Below are positions 46,253-55,206 of a stretch of DNA of 64,000 bases, piece by piece. Each line of letters begins with the position of its first letter. Position 1 is the stretch's first letter. Position numbers and translations under genes: made by a program. Where the stretch lies: the NCBI RefSeq assembly GCF_014695385.1, contig NZ_JACJOD010000028.1, forward strand, positions 1 to 64,000, in the 5' to 3' direction. The DNA is from Trichocoleus sp. FACHB-46. Lineage in GTDB: Bacteria; Cyanobacteriota; Cyanobacteriia; FACHB-46. The notes beneath the pieces were generated by a model that worked only from the letters and a program-made list of their open reading frames with translations, made no database searches and was not told the DNA's origin.

Positions 46253-46298
46253 TCACCAGTCAAGCGGTTGTTTTGCACAACGCTAGCTGGTGATTTTT
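46253..46298 (+). terminator. Intrinsic terminator after desB
   Basis: Outer arms TCACCAG (46253-46259) and CTGGTGA (46287-46293) with an inner GTTGT/ACAAC stem, followed by TTTTT. A sound rho-independent terminator. Confidence 0.8.
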
Positions 46299-46391
46299 AT
46301 TGTTTGTCAAAATGTATTCCACGCAACTTATTTTTGATGATTTAAGCCAGTACCTTAACAACAAAACTCCATTGGTAGGAGATTTGGTTTT

Positions 46392-47423
46392 ATGCAGTAC
46401 ACAACTTTGGGAAAAACAGGTCTAGTTGTCTCGCGGCTGGCTTTTGGAGCGATGACCTTTGGCACCGGGCAACTGGTTCCGGGGGTGACTAATAGCATTG
46501 ACCAAACGCTTGCCGATCAGATGGTGGGTCGAGTCCTAGATGCAGGCATTAATTTATTTGATACTGCTGATGCCTACACCAATGGGGAATCAGAAATTAT
46601 GTTAGGCAAAGCGCTGGGCGACCGCCGCGACCAAGTAGTGATTGCGACTAAAGTGGGGTTTCGCTTGGGCGATGCCATTACAGATACGGGGTTATCGTAC
46701 CGCCACATTATCCGATCCACAGAAGGGAGCCTGAAGCGGCTAAACACAGATTACATTGATCTCTACCAAATTCATATCCCTGACCCGCTCACGCCCTTGG
46801 AAGAAACTCTGCAAGCGCTGGATAACTTAGTTCGCCGGGGATTAGTGCGTTATGTGGGTTTTTCCAATTTTCCTGCCTGGAAAGCGGCTCGGATGGTAGG
46901 AATTCAGGAGCGGTATGGCTATGCGCGGTTCATTGCCGCTCAGATGTATTACTCCTTAGCGGGGCGAGATTTGGAGCATGAGTTTGTCCCTTTTGCCGAA
47001 GATGCTGGGATGGGGATTCTAGTCTGGAGCCCACTAGCAGGCGGCTTTCTCAGCGGTAAATACACTCGCGATAATCCTGCGCCTGAAGATGCCCGTCGCA
47101 CTAAATTCCAACTTCCACCTGTCGATGTAGAGTCAGGATATGAGGTAGTCGATCGCCTGAAGCAAATCGCCCAAAACCACAGTGCCTCTCCTGCCCAAGT
47201 CGCGATCGCCTGGATTTTGACCAAGCCCTTTATCTCTTCGGTGATTATTGGAGCCAATAAACTATCTCAACTAGAAGACAACTTGGCATCTGTTGATCTA
47301 CAGCTTTCTCCTGAGGAAATTGCTCAACTCGATACCCTAACAGCTCCGCCATCTCTCTATCCGGGATGGATGCAGCCTCTCGGATGGGATGCTAAAGTCA
47401 AAGCGGCATTGGGAATCACTTGA
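46392..47423 (+). CDS. Aldo/keto reductase
   Basis: The 343-residue TIM-barrel enzyme reduces aldehydes or ketones with NADPH. It has the AKR tetrad: Asp and Tyr in FDTADAYTNGESE, Lys in VIATKVGF, and His in YQIHIPD. The C-terminal motif SPAQVAIAWILTKPFISSVIIGANK is the cofactor-binding part of the AKR11-12-like group. Length is a little above the usual 310-330. ATG 46392 follows GTAGGAG with slightly long spacing. The gene is convergent with devA and shows no functional link to it. Substrate unknown. Confidence 0.93.
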   Translation: MQYTTLGKTGLVVSRLAFGAMTFGTGQLVPGVTNSIDQTLADQMVGRVLDAGINLFDTADAYTNGESEIMLGKALGDRRDQVVIATKVGFRLGDAITDTGLSYRHIIRSTEGSLKRLNTDYIDLYQIHIPDPLTPLEETLQALDNLVRRGLVRYVGFSNFPAWKAARMVGIQERYGYARFIAAQMYYSLAGRDLEHEFVPFAEDAGMGILVWSPLAGGFLSGKYTRDNPAPEDARRTKFQLPPVDVESGYEVVDRLKQIAQNHSASPAQVAIAWILTKPFISSVIIGANKLSQLEDNLASVDLQLSPEEIAQLDTLTAPPSLYPGWMQPLGWDAKVKAALGIT

Positions 47424-47446
47424 GCCACTGAGCCCAGAAACCTGTG

Positions 47447-48148
47447 TTATGCAACGGCACTCAAAACGGTGTTATTGGTGAGTCGGCCATCTTCCATGTG
47501 TACAATGCGATCGGCAACATCCAAAATGCGATTGTCGTGGGTGACGAGGAGAATCGTGCAACCTTGTTCTTTAGCTAAGGTTTGCATCAAGGTGACGACA
47601 TCTCTGCCTGATTTACTGTCTAGAGCAGCAGTGGGTTCATCCGCCAGAACAATTTTAGGATGGCTAACTAGGGCACGGGCGATCGCCACTCGTTGTTTTT
47701 GGCCCCCTGAAAGATCATTGGGGTAATAGTGGAGCCGCTCACCTAAGCCAACTTGCTCTAGCATTTGGGCAGCTCGTACTTCCATCTCTGCTAAGGATAA
47801 ATGGGAATGTAATTCTAAGCCCATTTTGACGTTTTGTAGTACCGTCAAACTGCCGTGTAAATTGTGAGCCTGAAAGATATAGCCGTGTTGTCGTCGCGCG
47901 ATCGTTAGGTCTTTGTCTTTGGCTCCACAGAGTTCTCGGCCCAATACTTGCAAACCACCAAATTGAGCCGATCGTAGACCACCGACTAAAGTTAGCAGCG
48001 TGGTTTTTCCCGATCCCGATGGCCCCGTCATGATCACGATCTCGCCTGCATTAATCTGCAAGTTGATGTCAAACAGAACTTGCTTGCGGAGTTGACCGTG
48101 ACCGAAGTGATGACTCAAATTCTGGATGGAGATGACAGGTTGAAACAT
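47447..48148 (-). CDS. devA: DevA-type ABC exporter ATPase
   Basis: The 233-residue ATPase belongs to the MacB/LolD-like group of DevA proteins. It has Walker A GPSGSGKTT, the Q-loop IFQAHNLHGSLT, signature LSGGQKQRVAIARAL, and Walker B IVLADEPTAALD. It drives the membrane complex DevBCA, which together with a TolC-type outer protein exports glycolipids in heterocyst formers and other substrates elsewhere. Gene order devB-devC-devA is standard; devC lies 9 bases upstream. The TetR gene next door and the two operators suggest repression of the whole unit. Confidence 0.9.
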   Translation of the reverse strand: MFQPVISIQNLSHHFGHGQLRKQVLFDINLQINAGEIVIMTGPSGSGKTTLLTLVGGLRSAQFGGLQVLGRELCGAKDKDLTIARRQHGYIFQAHNLHGSLTVLQNVKMGLELHSHLSLAEMEVRAAQMLEQVGLGERLHYYPNDLSGGQKQRVAIARALVSHPKIVLADEPTAALDSKSGRDVVTLMQTLAKEQGCTILLVTHDNRILDVADRIVHMEDGRLTNNTVLSAVA

Positions 48149-48157
48149 GACAAACCC

Positions 48158-49363
48158 CTAAAACATATCGGCAGGATCAGCGGATTGCAGCTTACGAGTG
48201 GCGATCGCACCGGAGATACTGCACATGGCCACTGTGAGGAACAACACGGTTAAGGCGCGTGACAGTTTCATCACGATCGGCAAAGCGGTGGCATTAGCCG
48301 CCAATTGGTAAAGCCCCAGCGGCAAAACCATCCCAGGGATAAAGCCCAAAAAGGCCAGAATCAAAGCTTCTTCAAACACCACGGCTAGGAGATATTGATT
48401 GCGATATCCCATCGCTTTGAAGGTGGCGTACTCCTTCATATGCGCGTTGACATCGGTGGAGAGCACTTGATAGACAATCACCACGCCCACCACAAAGGCC
48501 ATGCCTGTGCCTAAACCAAAGATGAAGCCAATCGGGCTTTCCTTTTTCCAGTAGCTTTCCTCAAACTCGATGTATTCTGCGTGGGTCAGGACTCGGACAT
48601 CGTCAGGGAGATGGGTTTTGAGAGCCGTTGCCACTTGGTCAGGACTGGCATTGGGTTCTACACGAATCAAGCCTAAATTGACACTTCCTGCATCTCGGCG
48701 CGGAAACAGACGCAGAAAGGTTTGGTCACTGGCAATCAAGATGCCATCGGCTCCAAAAGAAGCTCCCAGGGAGAAGAGACCTGCGATCGCGATCGTGCGT
48801 CGCTCTACTTCGGTGGTAATGGTTTGGAGCTGTTCAGTCTGACTCTTCTCAGTTTGGTTTTGTTCAATTTGAGCGATCGCCTGTTGGTAATCTCCTCTAG
48901 AGTTGCGATCGAACAGCACTTGATCGGGTAGCTGAATCTTGTCTAGCTGTTGGTTGACTTCTGGCAAATTGAGAATCGGTTCGTCAGGATTCAGCCCTAG
49001 CACTTGAATCGAGGCTTCCTTGCGGGTGTCGGGATGTTTCCAAGTAATAATGTTGGAGTAAAAAGCTTCCGCTGACTCCACCCCAACCACATCTCTGGCC
49101 TGGAAGAGGCGGCGGCGAGAAAAGGTAGACAAGTTTTGGGTGTTCCGAGCTTGGGGACTCACCAAGACAATATCTGCATTTAAGCTGCGGCTGAGCTTGG
49201 TATTGCTGTCGTACAGAGCGCTTTGGAAACCCAGTTGCATGAACATCAAGACATCCGCAAAGGCAATGCCCGACAGTGCTACCAGCAATCGACTTTTTTC
49301 GTGACTGAGTTGCAACCAGCCGAGAGGCGTGCGCCGCTGCAATTGTTTAATCAAGCCGATCAT
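48158..49363 (-). CDS. devC: DevC-type ABC exporter permease
   Basis: The 401-residue protein has an N-terminal helix (LLVALSGIAFADVLMFMQLGFQSAL), a large periplasmic domain (about 45-260) and three C-terminal helices (MAFVVGVVIVYQVLS, LAFLGFIPGMVLPLGLY, LTVLFLTVAMCSISGAIATRK), as in MacB/FtsX permeases. The start YDSNTKLSRSLNADIVLVSPQ motif after TM1 is typical for DevC. ATG 49363 overlaps the devB stop by 4 bases, so the two are coupled. It is part of the devBCA exporter; the substrate is not shown. Confidence 0.9.
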   Translation of the reverse strand: MIGLIKQLQRRTPLGWLQLSHEKSRLLVALSGIAFADVLMFMQLGFQSALYDSNTKLSRSLNADIVLVSPQARNTQNLSTFSRRRLFQARDVVGVESAEAFYSNIITWKHPDTRKEASIQVLGLNPDEPILNLPEVNQQLDKIQLPDQVLFDRNSRGDYQQAIAQIEQNQTEKSQTEQLQTITTEVERRTIAIAGLFSLGASFGADGILIASDQTFLRLFPRRDAGSVNLGLIRVEPNASPDQVATALKTHLPDDVRVLTHAEYIEFEESYWKKESPIGFIFGLGTGMAFVVGVVIVYQVLSTDVNAHMKEYATFKAMGYRNQYLLAVVFEEALILAFLGFIPGMVLPLGLYQLAANATALPIVMKLSRALTVLFLTVAMCSISGAIATRKLQSADPADMF

Positions 49364-50574
49364 TGTTCAATTACCGCTGTCACTTGCAAATTGGTCAGCT
49401 TGGCTGCTTTTTGGCTCGATGCTGCATCCAAAGCCACATGCACTTCAATCACCCTGCCGTCGATGTTGGCGCTAGGGTCTGTATTGACAATGGTTTGGCG
49501 CTGAATTTGCGAGTCAATCCGCTCCACGGTTCCCAATAATTCCCCAGGGATAGAATCGCTGCTGATTTTGACTCGCTGCCCCGCTCGCACTTTGCTGATG
49601 TCGCTTTGATAAATTTCAGCGATCGCCTTCATCCGTTGGGTTTGACCAATGTCAGCAATGCCCTCATTCGAGACCACCTCACCGGGATAGGCATGAATCC
49701 CTAAAATCTCAAAAGCTTGTGGCCCTCCGGCAGTTCCTCGTGTAGGCACTCGCACATAAGCTTGATCTAAATTGGCTTTAGCCTGTTTCATCGCCGCGAT
49801 CGCCCGATTCACTTCTACCTGCTTCGCCTGAATATCCACCGGACGCACCTCTGCAATCCGCTCTAAGTTGGCTCTAGCTTGGTTTACTTCGGCAGGGCTG
49901 GTCGATTGAATTCTAGTTAATACCGCTTGGGCTTCTTGCCAGCTTCTTTGCGCCGTTTCTAGGGTTAAGCGTTTGCTATCGAGAGCCGAAGCCGCGACCG
50001 CCCCTTCTTGGTAGAGAGATTGATAGCGATTAAATTCCGTTTGGGCGTTCTGCACTTCTGACTGTAAACGCGCGATCGTGGCGTTCTGCGCTTGAATATC
50101 TCCCTGCCGTTTTGCTTCCAATCGCACGATTTCCGCTTGCTGTGCTGAGATTTCTCCCTGTTTGGCTCCCGCTTGGGTAATGGCTAGCTGCGCTTGTGCC
50201 ACTTCCACCTCGGCTTGGGCTTGCTCAAAAGCGGCTTGTAAGCGATCGCGACTGTCTAGGACTGCAATCACTTGGCCTGCCTGTACGCGATCGCCCACGT
50301 TTACCAGGAGTTGCTCAACACGATTGCCGTTATTGGAGGTAGGCGCGGACAGTTTGATCACTTCTCCCTGCGGTTCCAGTCGCCCCAAGGCGGTGATTGT
50401 TTTGATGCGCGGCGCAGCCATCGTGGCGATGTCAGCTTTTGACGTAGCTGGAGCTTGGAGCCGCCAAACCTGATAGGCAGACACGCCACCCAAGGCAAAT
50501 AGAGCCGCAATCGCTAATGGAGTCCAGCGTTGAGTTTTAGGGGTGGGAAGGCCAGCAGGCGCATTTGGCAACAT
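49360..50574 (-). CDS. devB: DevB-type membrane fusion protein
   Basis: The 404-residue protein has one N-terminal helix (LAIAALFALGGVSAYQVW, about 20-37) and a periplasmic HlyD/membrane-fusion structure: a lipoyl-like half motif (KLSAPTSNNGNRVEQLLVNVGDRV), a long coiled coil of Ala/Gln-rich heptads (about 115-260), and a second lipoyl half plus beta barrel (LDQAYVRVPTRGTAGGPQAF). It links the inner membrane DevC to an outer membrane channel. ATG 50574 follows CTGGAGCC. It is the first gene of the devBCA unit and lies after two TetR-type palindromes. Confidence 0.92.
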   Translation of the reverse strand: MLPNAPAGLPTPKTQRWTPLAIAALFALGGVSAYQVWRLQAPATSKADIATMAAPRIKTITALGRLEPQGEVIKLSAPTSNNGNRVEQLLVNVGDRVQAGQVIAVLDSRDRLQAAFEQAQAEVEVAQAQLAITQAGAKQGEISAQQAEIVRLEAKRQGDIQAQNATIARLQSEVQNAQTEFNRYQSLYQEGAVAASALDSKRLTLETAQRSWQEAQAVLTRIQSTSPAEVNQARANLERIAEVRPVDIQAKQVEVNRAIAAMKQAKANLDQAYVRVPTRGTAGGPQAFEILGIHAYPGEVVSNEGIADIGQTQRMKAIAEIYQSDISKVRAGQRVKISSDSIPGELLGTVERIDSQIQRQTIVNTDPSANIDGRVIEVHVALDAASSQKAAKLTNLQVTAVIEQ

Positions 50575-50605
50575 GATCAGGCTCCAGAAAAATTAGTTGC
50601 ACCTG

Positions 50606-50622
50606 AACTAAACAGTTTAGTT
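50606..50622. promoter_or_regulatory. TetR-type operator 1
   Basis: Perfect 17-base palindrome AACTAAAC-A-GTTTAGTT in the region between divergent devB and the TetR gene. Its centre is 32 bases from operator 2, about three helical turns, so both sites face the same side of the DNA. Proposed target of the adjacent TetR protein. Confidence 0.75.
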
Positions 50623-50637
50623 CTATAAACCACGCTA

Positions 50638-50654
50638 AACTAAACAGTTTAGTA
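50638..50654. promoter_or_regulatory. TetR-type operator 2
   Basis: AACTAAAC-A-GTTTAGTA, identical to operator 1 except the last base. Together the two cover the devB/TetR intergenic region and probably repress both directions. Confidence 0.75.
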
Positions 50655-50739
50655 TCGTCAAGAGGTATGCTTAAAACAAGCAGTCGCCTTAAATCGGTGA
50701 TGATTGAGGGTGCTATGTCTGTTTCTAGCTTGAATATCT

Positions 50740-51354
50740 ATGAGAAAAACTAAAAGCGTAGACCGCGACCTATCCCCTGAGAAAACCGCAGCCATTCTAG
50801 ATGGAGCGATCCAAGAGTTTTTGGTCAAAGGTTATGCTGCGACCAGCATGGATCGCGTGGCAGCCGCCGCTGGCGTTTCTAAAGCGACGGTTTATAGCCA
50901 CTTTCAAGATAAAGAGGCTTTATTCACAGCTTTAATTCAACGCTTAGCTTGCCAAAAAGAACTGTTTAACTCAGAAAAGCTGCAAGCTATTCAAGATGAT
51001 CCAGCGTTGGTACTTAGGGCTTTTGCTCTGGAAATGCTCGATAAGATTCAAGCCGATCCGCACCTGTTAACCTTTGTCCGCTTAATCATTGGCGAGTCAT
51101 CCCGCTTTCCGGCGCTAGCCAGGGCCTTTGTGCAAAACGTCGAAAAGCCCAGCATCGAACTTTTGACTCAATATCTCGCCTCTCGACCCGAACTCCGGTT
51201 GCCTGACCCAGAAGTGGCAGCGCGGGCTTTTATCGGCACGATTGTGCATTATGTGATTCTGAAGGACCTGCTGCATAGTGGGGATCTGGTGCCGATGGAG
51301 CGCGATCGCCTGCTCGACAATTTGCTGCATCTGATTATCCGTCCAGCAAGCTAG
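50740..51354 (+). CDS. TetR/AcrR family regulator
   Basis: The 204-residue repressor has an N-terminal helix-turn-helix (about 15-62; SMDRVAAAAGVSKATVYSHF) and a C-terminal ligand-binding domain of the TetR_C type (about 85-200). Such proteins release DNA when they bind a small ligand, often an exported compound. It is divergent from devBCA and the two palindromes in the gap are its likely binding sites, so it probably represses devBCA and itself. ATG 50740 has no clear ribosome binding site (GAATATCT). The ligand is unknown. Confidence 0.93.
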   Translation: MRKTKSVDRDLSPEKTAAILDGAIQEFLVKGYAATSMDRVAAAAGVSKATVYSHFQDKEALFTALIQRLACQKELFNSEKLQAIQDDPALVLRAFALEMLDKIQADPHLLTFVRLIIGESSRFPALARAFVQNVEKPSIELLTQYLASRPELRLPDPEVAARAFIGTIVHYVILKDLLHSGDLVPMERDRLLDNLLHLIIRPAS

Positions 51355-51427
51355 GCCAAGCTAGGCGAGGGCTGTACCATAGAGCTATCACTTGCCTTGC
51401 GTTTTCTACCGTCTCAAAGTTTTGTCT

Positions 51428-53320
51428 ATGTCACCCCTAGACCTCGTCCAGCAACAAGCTCAGCAAGCTCTGACTGAAGCCAAATTAGCCGATTTGCGGG
51501 CTTGGATGGCAGCCTATCAACTGGATGGCTACCTAATTCCTTCGGCAGATGAGCATTTGAACGAGTATTTGCCAGAAGCCAAACAGCGTCGGACTTGGAT
51601 CAGCGATTTTACAGGGTCGGCAGGAGACTTCTTGGTTGGGACCGAGCAGAGCTGGTTGTTTGTGGACTCTCGCTACTACGAACAAGCTGATTTACAGGTA
51701 GATCCCGCAGCCATTCACGTGTCTAAATTGGGCTTAGAAGGTCATAAAACTCTAGTCGAAACTCTGGAAGCTCTCGGACAAGCCGCGATCGCCGTCCAAC
51801 AACCCTTTCGTTTAGGGGTTGACCCCTTCACGGTGACGGTGGATCAGTGCCGTGACCTACAAAAACGGCTGGCTCCAGCGGGCGTGGTGCTGGTGAGCCT
51901 TCCCGAAAATCTAGTCGATCGCGTGCGGGAATCAGCAGCTTGGGCAGATGGTCAAACTCCTGCCAGTTATGCCGCCTCTCGGTTGTTTGCGGTGCCAGAA
52001 GCCCTAACCGGAGAAACCGTCGCGCAAAAGCTAGAGCGGTTACGGCAAGCCATGCAGAAGGCCCAAGCCGATATCCTGCCGCTCACCAAGCTCGATCAAA
52101 TTGCTTGGCTGTTGAACCTACGGGGTTGGGATGTTCCCTACAATCCGGTGTTTATTGCCTACACCATTGTCACGGCTGAGCAAGCGTTCCTGTTTACCAA
52201 TCTAGAGCGCATTGACACCGAGATCCAGCAATCACTACAACCCCATATCGCCTTGCTGCCCTACGAGCAGTACGCTAACACGTTGCAGTCTTTGCTCAAT
52301 CAGCCACAACCCCTGCGGGTTTGGATCGATGCCAAACATACCACAATGGGTACCTACGAGCTGGTTCAGGAAAGCTCTAAGACTGGCAAAGTCCAGATTG
52401 TGGAAGCCCCGAATCCTGTGGAGGGGATGAAAGCTCGTAAAAATGCAATCGAAATCGAGCAGATGCAACAAGCCAACCTCAAAGCCAGTCGGGCAAAGGT
52501 ACGAGCCTGGAAGTGGTTTTCCGATCGCTGGGCCGCAGGCGATCGCGTGACTGAATTTGATGTGGCAGAGGCGATCGCTCGGTTCTATCAAGCTGAACCA
52601 GGATTCCAAGGACTGAGCTTCAACACCATCTCCGGTGCGGGAGCCAACAGCTCCATTGTTCATTACGGCACTCCCAACCCCAATGTAGACTTGCAAGCGG
52701 GTCAGTTGTTACTCCTCGATTCGGGAGCACAGTTTCTCTCTGGCACCACCGATGACACCCGCACTTTTGTGGTCGGAGAAGCCACGCGAGAACAGATTGC
52801 ACGCTATACCGAAGTCCTGAAAGCCCATATCAACTGTGCCATGCAGCGCTTCCCCAAAGGGACGCCCGGATGCCAACTGGATGGCATTGCGCGATCGGCC
52901 ATGTGGCAATCGGGACTCGATTATGGACATGGCACAGGCCACGGCGTAGGTGCTTTCTTGAATGTGCATGAAGGGCCGAATGGCATTAATAAGCGATCGC
53001 AAGAACCTTTGGAACCAGGCATGGTAACGAGTGTCGAACCTGGCTACTATGAACCCGGTTGGGGCGGTATCCGCATCGAAAATCTTTATGTGATCAAAGA
53101 GGTCGTGACAGAAAATAACGGTGCAGTCCCCAAAGGCACCTGGTATGAGTTTGAATCGCTGACCTACATTCCGTTTGACAAGCACCTGATCGACTGCGAT
53201 CGCCTCAGCCCGCAGCAACGAGAGTGGCTAGAGCATTATCACGTCCAAGTTGTGGAGAAACTCGCCCCCACTCTTACTCCAGATGAAGCTGAGTGGCTCA
53301 AGGCAGCTTGCCAACTTTAA
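51428..53320 (+). CDS. Xaa-Pro aminopeptidase (M24 family)
   Basis: The 630-residue enzyme removes N-terminal residues ahead of proline. It has the three-domain form also found in eukaryotic APP1: two creatinase-like N-terminal domains (about 1-310) and the pita-bread catalytic domain (about 315-600). Metal ligands are the two Asp in LLDSGAQFLSGTTDDTRTF, His in GHGTGHGVG and the Glu in MVTSVEPGYYEPG and in IRIENL. No signal is present, so it is cytosolic. ATG 51428 (MSPLDLVQQQAQQAL) is preferred; an upstream ATG at 51392 adds 12 unlike residues. The gene is convergent with topoisomerase IB. Confidence 0.92.
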   Translation: MSPLDLVQQQAQQALTEAKLADLRAWMAAYQLDGYLIPSADEHLNEYLPEAKQRRTWISDFTGSAGDFLVGTEQSWLFVDSRYYEQADLQVDPAAIHVSKLGLEGHKTLVETLEALGQAAIAVQQPFRLGVDPFTVTVDQCRDLQKRLAPAGVVLVSLPENLVDRVRESAAWADGQTPASYAASRLFAVPEALTGETVAQKLERLRQAMQKAQADILPLTKLDQIAWLLNLRGWDVPYNPVFIAYTIVTAEQAFLFTNLERIDTEIQQSLQPHIALLPYEQYANTLQSLLNQPQPLRVWIDAKHTTMGTYELVQESSKTGKVQIVEAPNPVEGMKARKNAIEIEQMQQANLKASRAKVRAWKWFSDRWAAGDRVTEFDVAEAIARFYQAEPGFQGLSFNTISGAGANSSIVHYGTPNPNVDLQAGQLLLLDSGAQFLSGTTDDTRTFVVGEATREQIARYTEVLKAHINCAMQRFPKGTPGCQLDGIARSAMWQSGLDYGHGTGHGVGAFLNVHEGPNGINKRSQEPLEPGMVTSVEPGYYEPGWGGIRIENLYVIKEVVTENNGAVPKGTWYEFESLTYIPFDKHLIDCDRLSPQQREWLEHYHVQVVEKLAPTLTPDEAEWLKAACQL

Positions 53321-53337
53321 GCTATTTGCTTTAACTC

Positions 53338-54462
53338 CTAACTAGCTACAGGTTGCCGAGCTTCCAGTTGTTGTTCCAAAATCGCTACCACCGCCATTTC
53401 TTCGGGATTTAAAGCGTAAGCAGAATCTGAGGCGGGTTGCTGCATCGCTTTTTCCAAAGTGGACATGAGCGACCCGTCTAAATAAGCATCTAGAATGGCG
53501 GGATGCACATAATACTTGCGGCAAGTAGCAGGTCGATTACCAAGATGGGCTGCTACGTTTTTAATCGCCTGATTGATATTTTTCTTGGCCTGAGTTTGCG
53601 ACTGAAACGGACCCATTGCATCTAACTCTAAAGCCGCCATAACTGTACCCGACCAAGTTCGAAAATCCTTAGCAGTGAAGTCTTGCTTGGTTATTTCTTG
53701 CAAATAAGTATTGACTGCACCAGAATCAATGCACTGGCTTTGACCTGCGTCATCGAGATATTGAAACAACTCGTAGCCCGGAATTTCTTGGCAACGTTTG
53801 ATGATGCGAGCCAAACGGCGATCGCTAATTTGAATATCATGATCAACGCCACTCTTGCCTCGAAACTTAAATCGCAACGTAGTGCCGGAAATATCTACAT
53901 GCTGGCAACGCATGGTTGTGAGGCCAAAGGAGCGATTAGTCCGGGCATAAGTTTCATTGCCCACCCGGATGCAAGTTGTTTCTAAAAGCCGCACCACTGT
54001 AGCTAGCACCTTTTCCCGAGATAACCCGCGCAACCCCAGGTCATGATCTACCCGCTCTCGAAGGGTAGGTAAGGCATCGCTAAAGGCAATCAATCGGGTA
54101 AATTTGGTTTGATCTCTTACCTGCCGCCACAACGAATGGTAGCGATACTGTTTGCGTCCTTTAGCATCTCGACCTGTGGCCTGAATATGACCGTTGGCAA
54201 ACGGACAGATCCAGACATCTTTGTAAGCAGGCGGAACGGCTAATGACTCAATCCGTTGAATCTCCTGGCGATCGCGGATGATTTTACCGTCTATGTTCAG
54301 ATAAACAAACCCTTTTCCTCTAGGTTGGCGTTGAATACCTGGGCTGTCATCATTGACATAGCGTAACCCAGCTACCTGAGCCGATTGGACAGGATCGGTA
54401 ATGAGCGAAGCTAAAAATTTTCGCCGCTGCGATCGCTTGGAACGCTGACGTTGCAGTTGCAT
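53338..54462 (-). CDS. DNA topoisomerase IB (poxvirus/eukaryotic-like)
   Basis: The 374-residue enzyme relaxes DNA supercoils through a 3'-phosphotyrosyl intermediate. Domains: N-terminal DNA-binding part (GLRYVNDDSPGIQRQPRGKGFVY onwards), then the catalytic domain with RLLETTCIRVGNE, FKFRGKSG, FRTWSGTVMA, and catalytic Tyr318 in CRKYYVHP. Type IB enzymes are patchily distributed in bacteria, also in Deinococcus, and are probably spread by transfer. The length is normal for the family. The gene is convergent with the aminopeptidase gene, with only 17 bases between them, and its role next to the genome's own gyrase and Topo IA is not defined. Confidence 0.93.
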   Translation of the reverse strand: MQLQRQRSKRSQRRKFLASLITDPVQSAQVAGLRYVNDDSPGIQRQPRGKGFVYLNIDGKIIRDRQEIQRIESLAVPPAYKDVWICPFANGHIQATGRDAKGRKQYRYHSLWRQVRDQTKFTRLIAFSDALPTLRERVDHDLGLRGLSREKVLATVVRLLETTCIRVGNETYARTNRSFGLTTMRCQHVDISGTTLRFKFRGKSGVDHDIQISDRRLARIIKRCQEIPGYELFQYLDDAGQSQCIDSGAVNTYLQEITKQDFTAKDFRTWSGTVMAALELDAMGPFQSQTQAKKNINQAIKNVAAHLGNRPATCRKYYVHPAILDAYLDGSLMSTLEKAMQQPASDSAYALNPEEMAVVAILEQQLEARQPVAS

Positions 54463-54676
54463 GAGTGGTTTAACTGATTTTGCTAGAAGGAAAAGAGTTT
54501 TACGTATTGGTCACTCTAGCGAATTGGTTAAGCTCCTCACTCTGTAAAAAAGTATAGGCATATAGTTCACCCAACGAGCGAATCGTCGCCAGAGAAATAA
54601 GCCCTCAGGGGAGTAGTAAAGGGGCAAAGCAAAATCAGAAAATATCAATTGTGTAATTAATAACCCGTGAAAAAAC

Positions 54677-54871
54677 ATGGTCCTCAAACTTAATGTCCCA
54701 ACCATCTCTGGCCCTGATTCGGTAGAAGATATCAAGAGAACCATCAAAACTACTGAGCCCGATGCCAAAGTTGAAGTAGATGTAGAAGCCAAAACGGTCA
54801 CGGTAGAATCTGGCGCATCGGAAGAAACGATCAAGCAGTTAATTTCTGCAACTGGTCATCAAATTGCCTAA
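54677..54871 (+). CDS. HMA-fold small protein lacking the metal-binding cysteines
   Basis: The 64-residue protein fits the heavy-metal-associated domain (beta-alpha-beta-beta-alpha-beta): VLKLNVPTISG, then VEDIKRTIKT, AKVEVDVEAKTVTVE and SEETIKQLISATGHQIA. Typical copper chaperones have MACSACV in the first loop; here the aligned segment is ISGPDSV, with Gly12 and Ser15 in place of the two Cys. It therefore should not bind copper by the usual means and may be a regulator, a partner-binding domain or a decaying gene. ATG 54677 has a poor ribosome binding site. No copper ATPase gene is near. Confidence 0.75.
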   Translation: MVLKLNVPTISGPDSVEDIKRTIKTTEPDAKVEVDVEAKTVTVESGASEETIKQLISATGHQIA

Positions 54872-54975
54872 TTAGACCTGCGATGGCTCACTGCTAATCG
54901 AATCTTGTATTAGTAGGGTATGGCATGATGATCAAGGCTGTTCCATCTTGTAAACGCTGACACCTGATTAAAGCG

Positions 54976-55206
54976 ATGAGCCATCACAAAAATTCTTTAT
55001 CTCAAACTTCGATTGAAGAGTTGCAGCTTTCAATGCAAGCTTACGGTTTTTTGAAGCGCACCCAAATCCATTCGATCGCCGATCTGATTAACTACACCGA
55101 AGAAGACTTGAGAATTTTAGATGCTACTGCTGCTGAAGAGGTCATTGCAGCCCTTCAAAGCTGCTTGGGCATTACCCTGCAAAATGTGGATGCTCAAATA
55201 ATTTAA
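54976..55206 (+). CDS. Stand-alone RNA polymerase alpha-CTD-like protein
   Basis: The 76-residue protein resembles the C-terminal domain of cyanobacterial RpoA: SIEELQLSMQAYGFLKR, then THSIADLINYTEEDL-like text (IHSIADLINYTEEDL) and AAEEVIAALQSCLGITL. The residues that contact UP-element DNA in RpoA are not conserved: the Arg265 position is Gln21, Asn268 is Gly24, and the NFGKKS turn is shortened to ILDATA. It may be a non-DNA-binding competitor or partner of transcription factors, or have another role. ATG 54976 has only AAAGCG upstream. The real rpoA is not in the window. Confidence 0.72.
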   Translation: MSHHKNSLSQTSIEELQLSMQAYGFLKRTQIHSIADLINYTEEDLRILDATAAEEVIAALQSCLGITLQNVDAQII

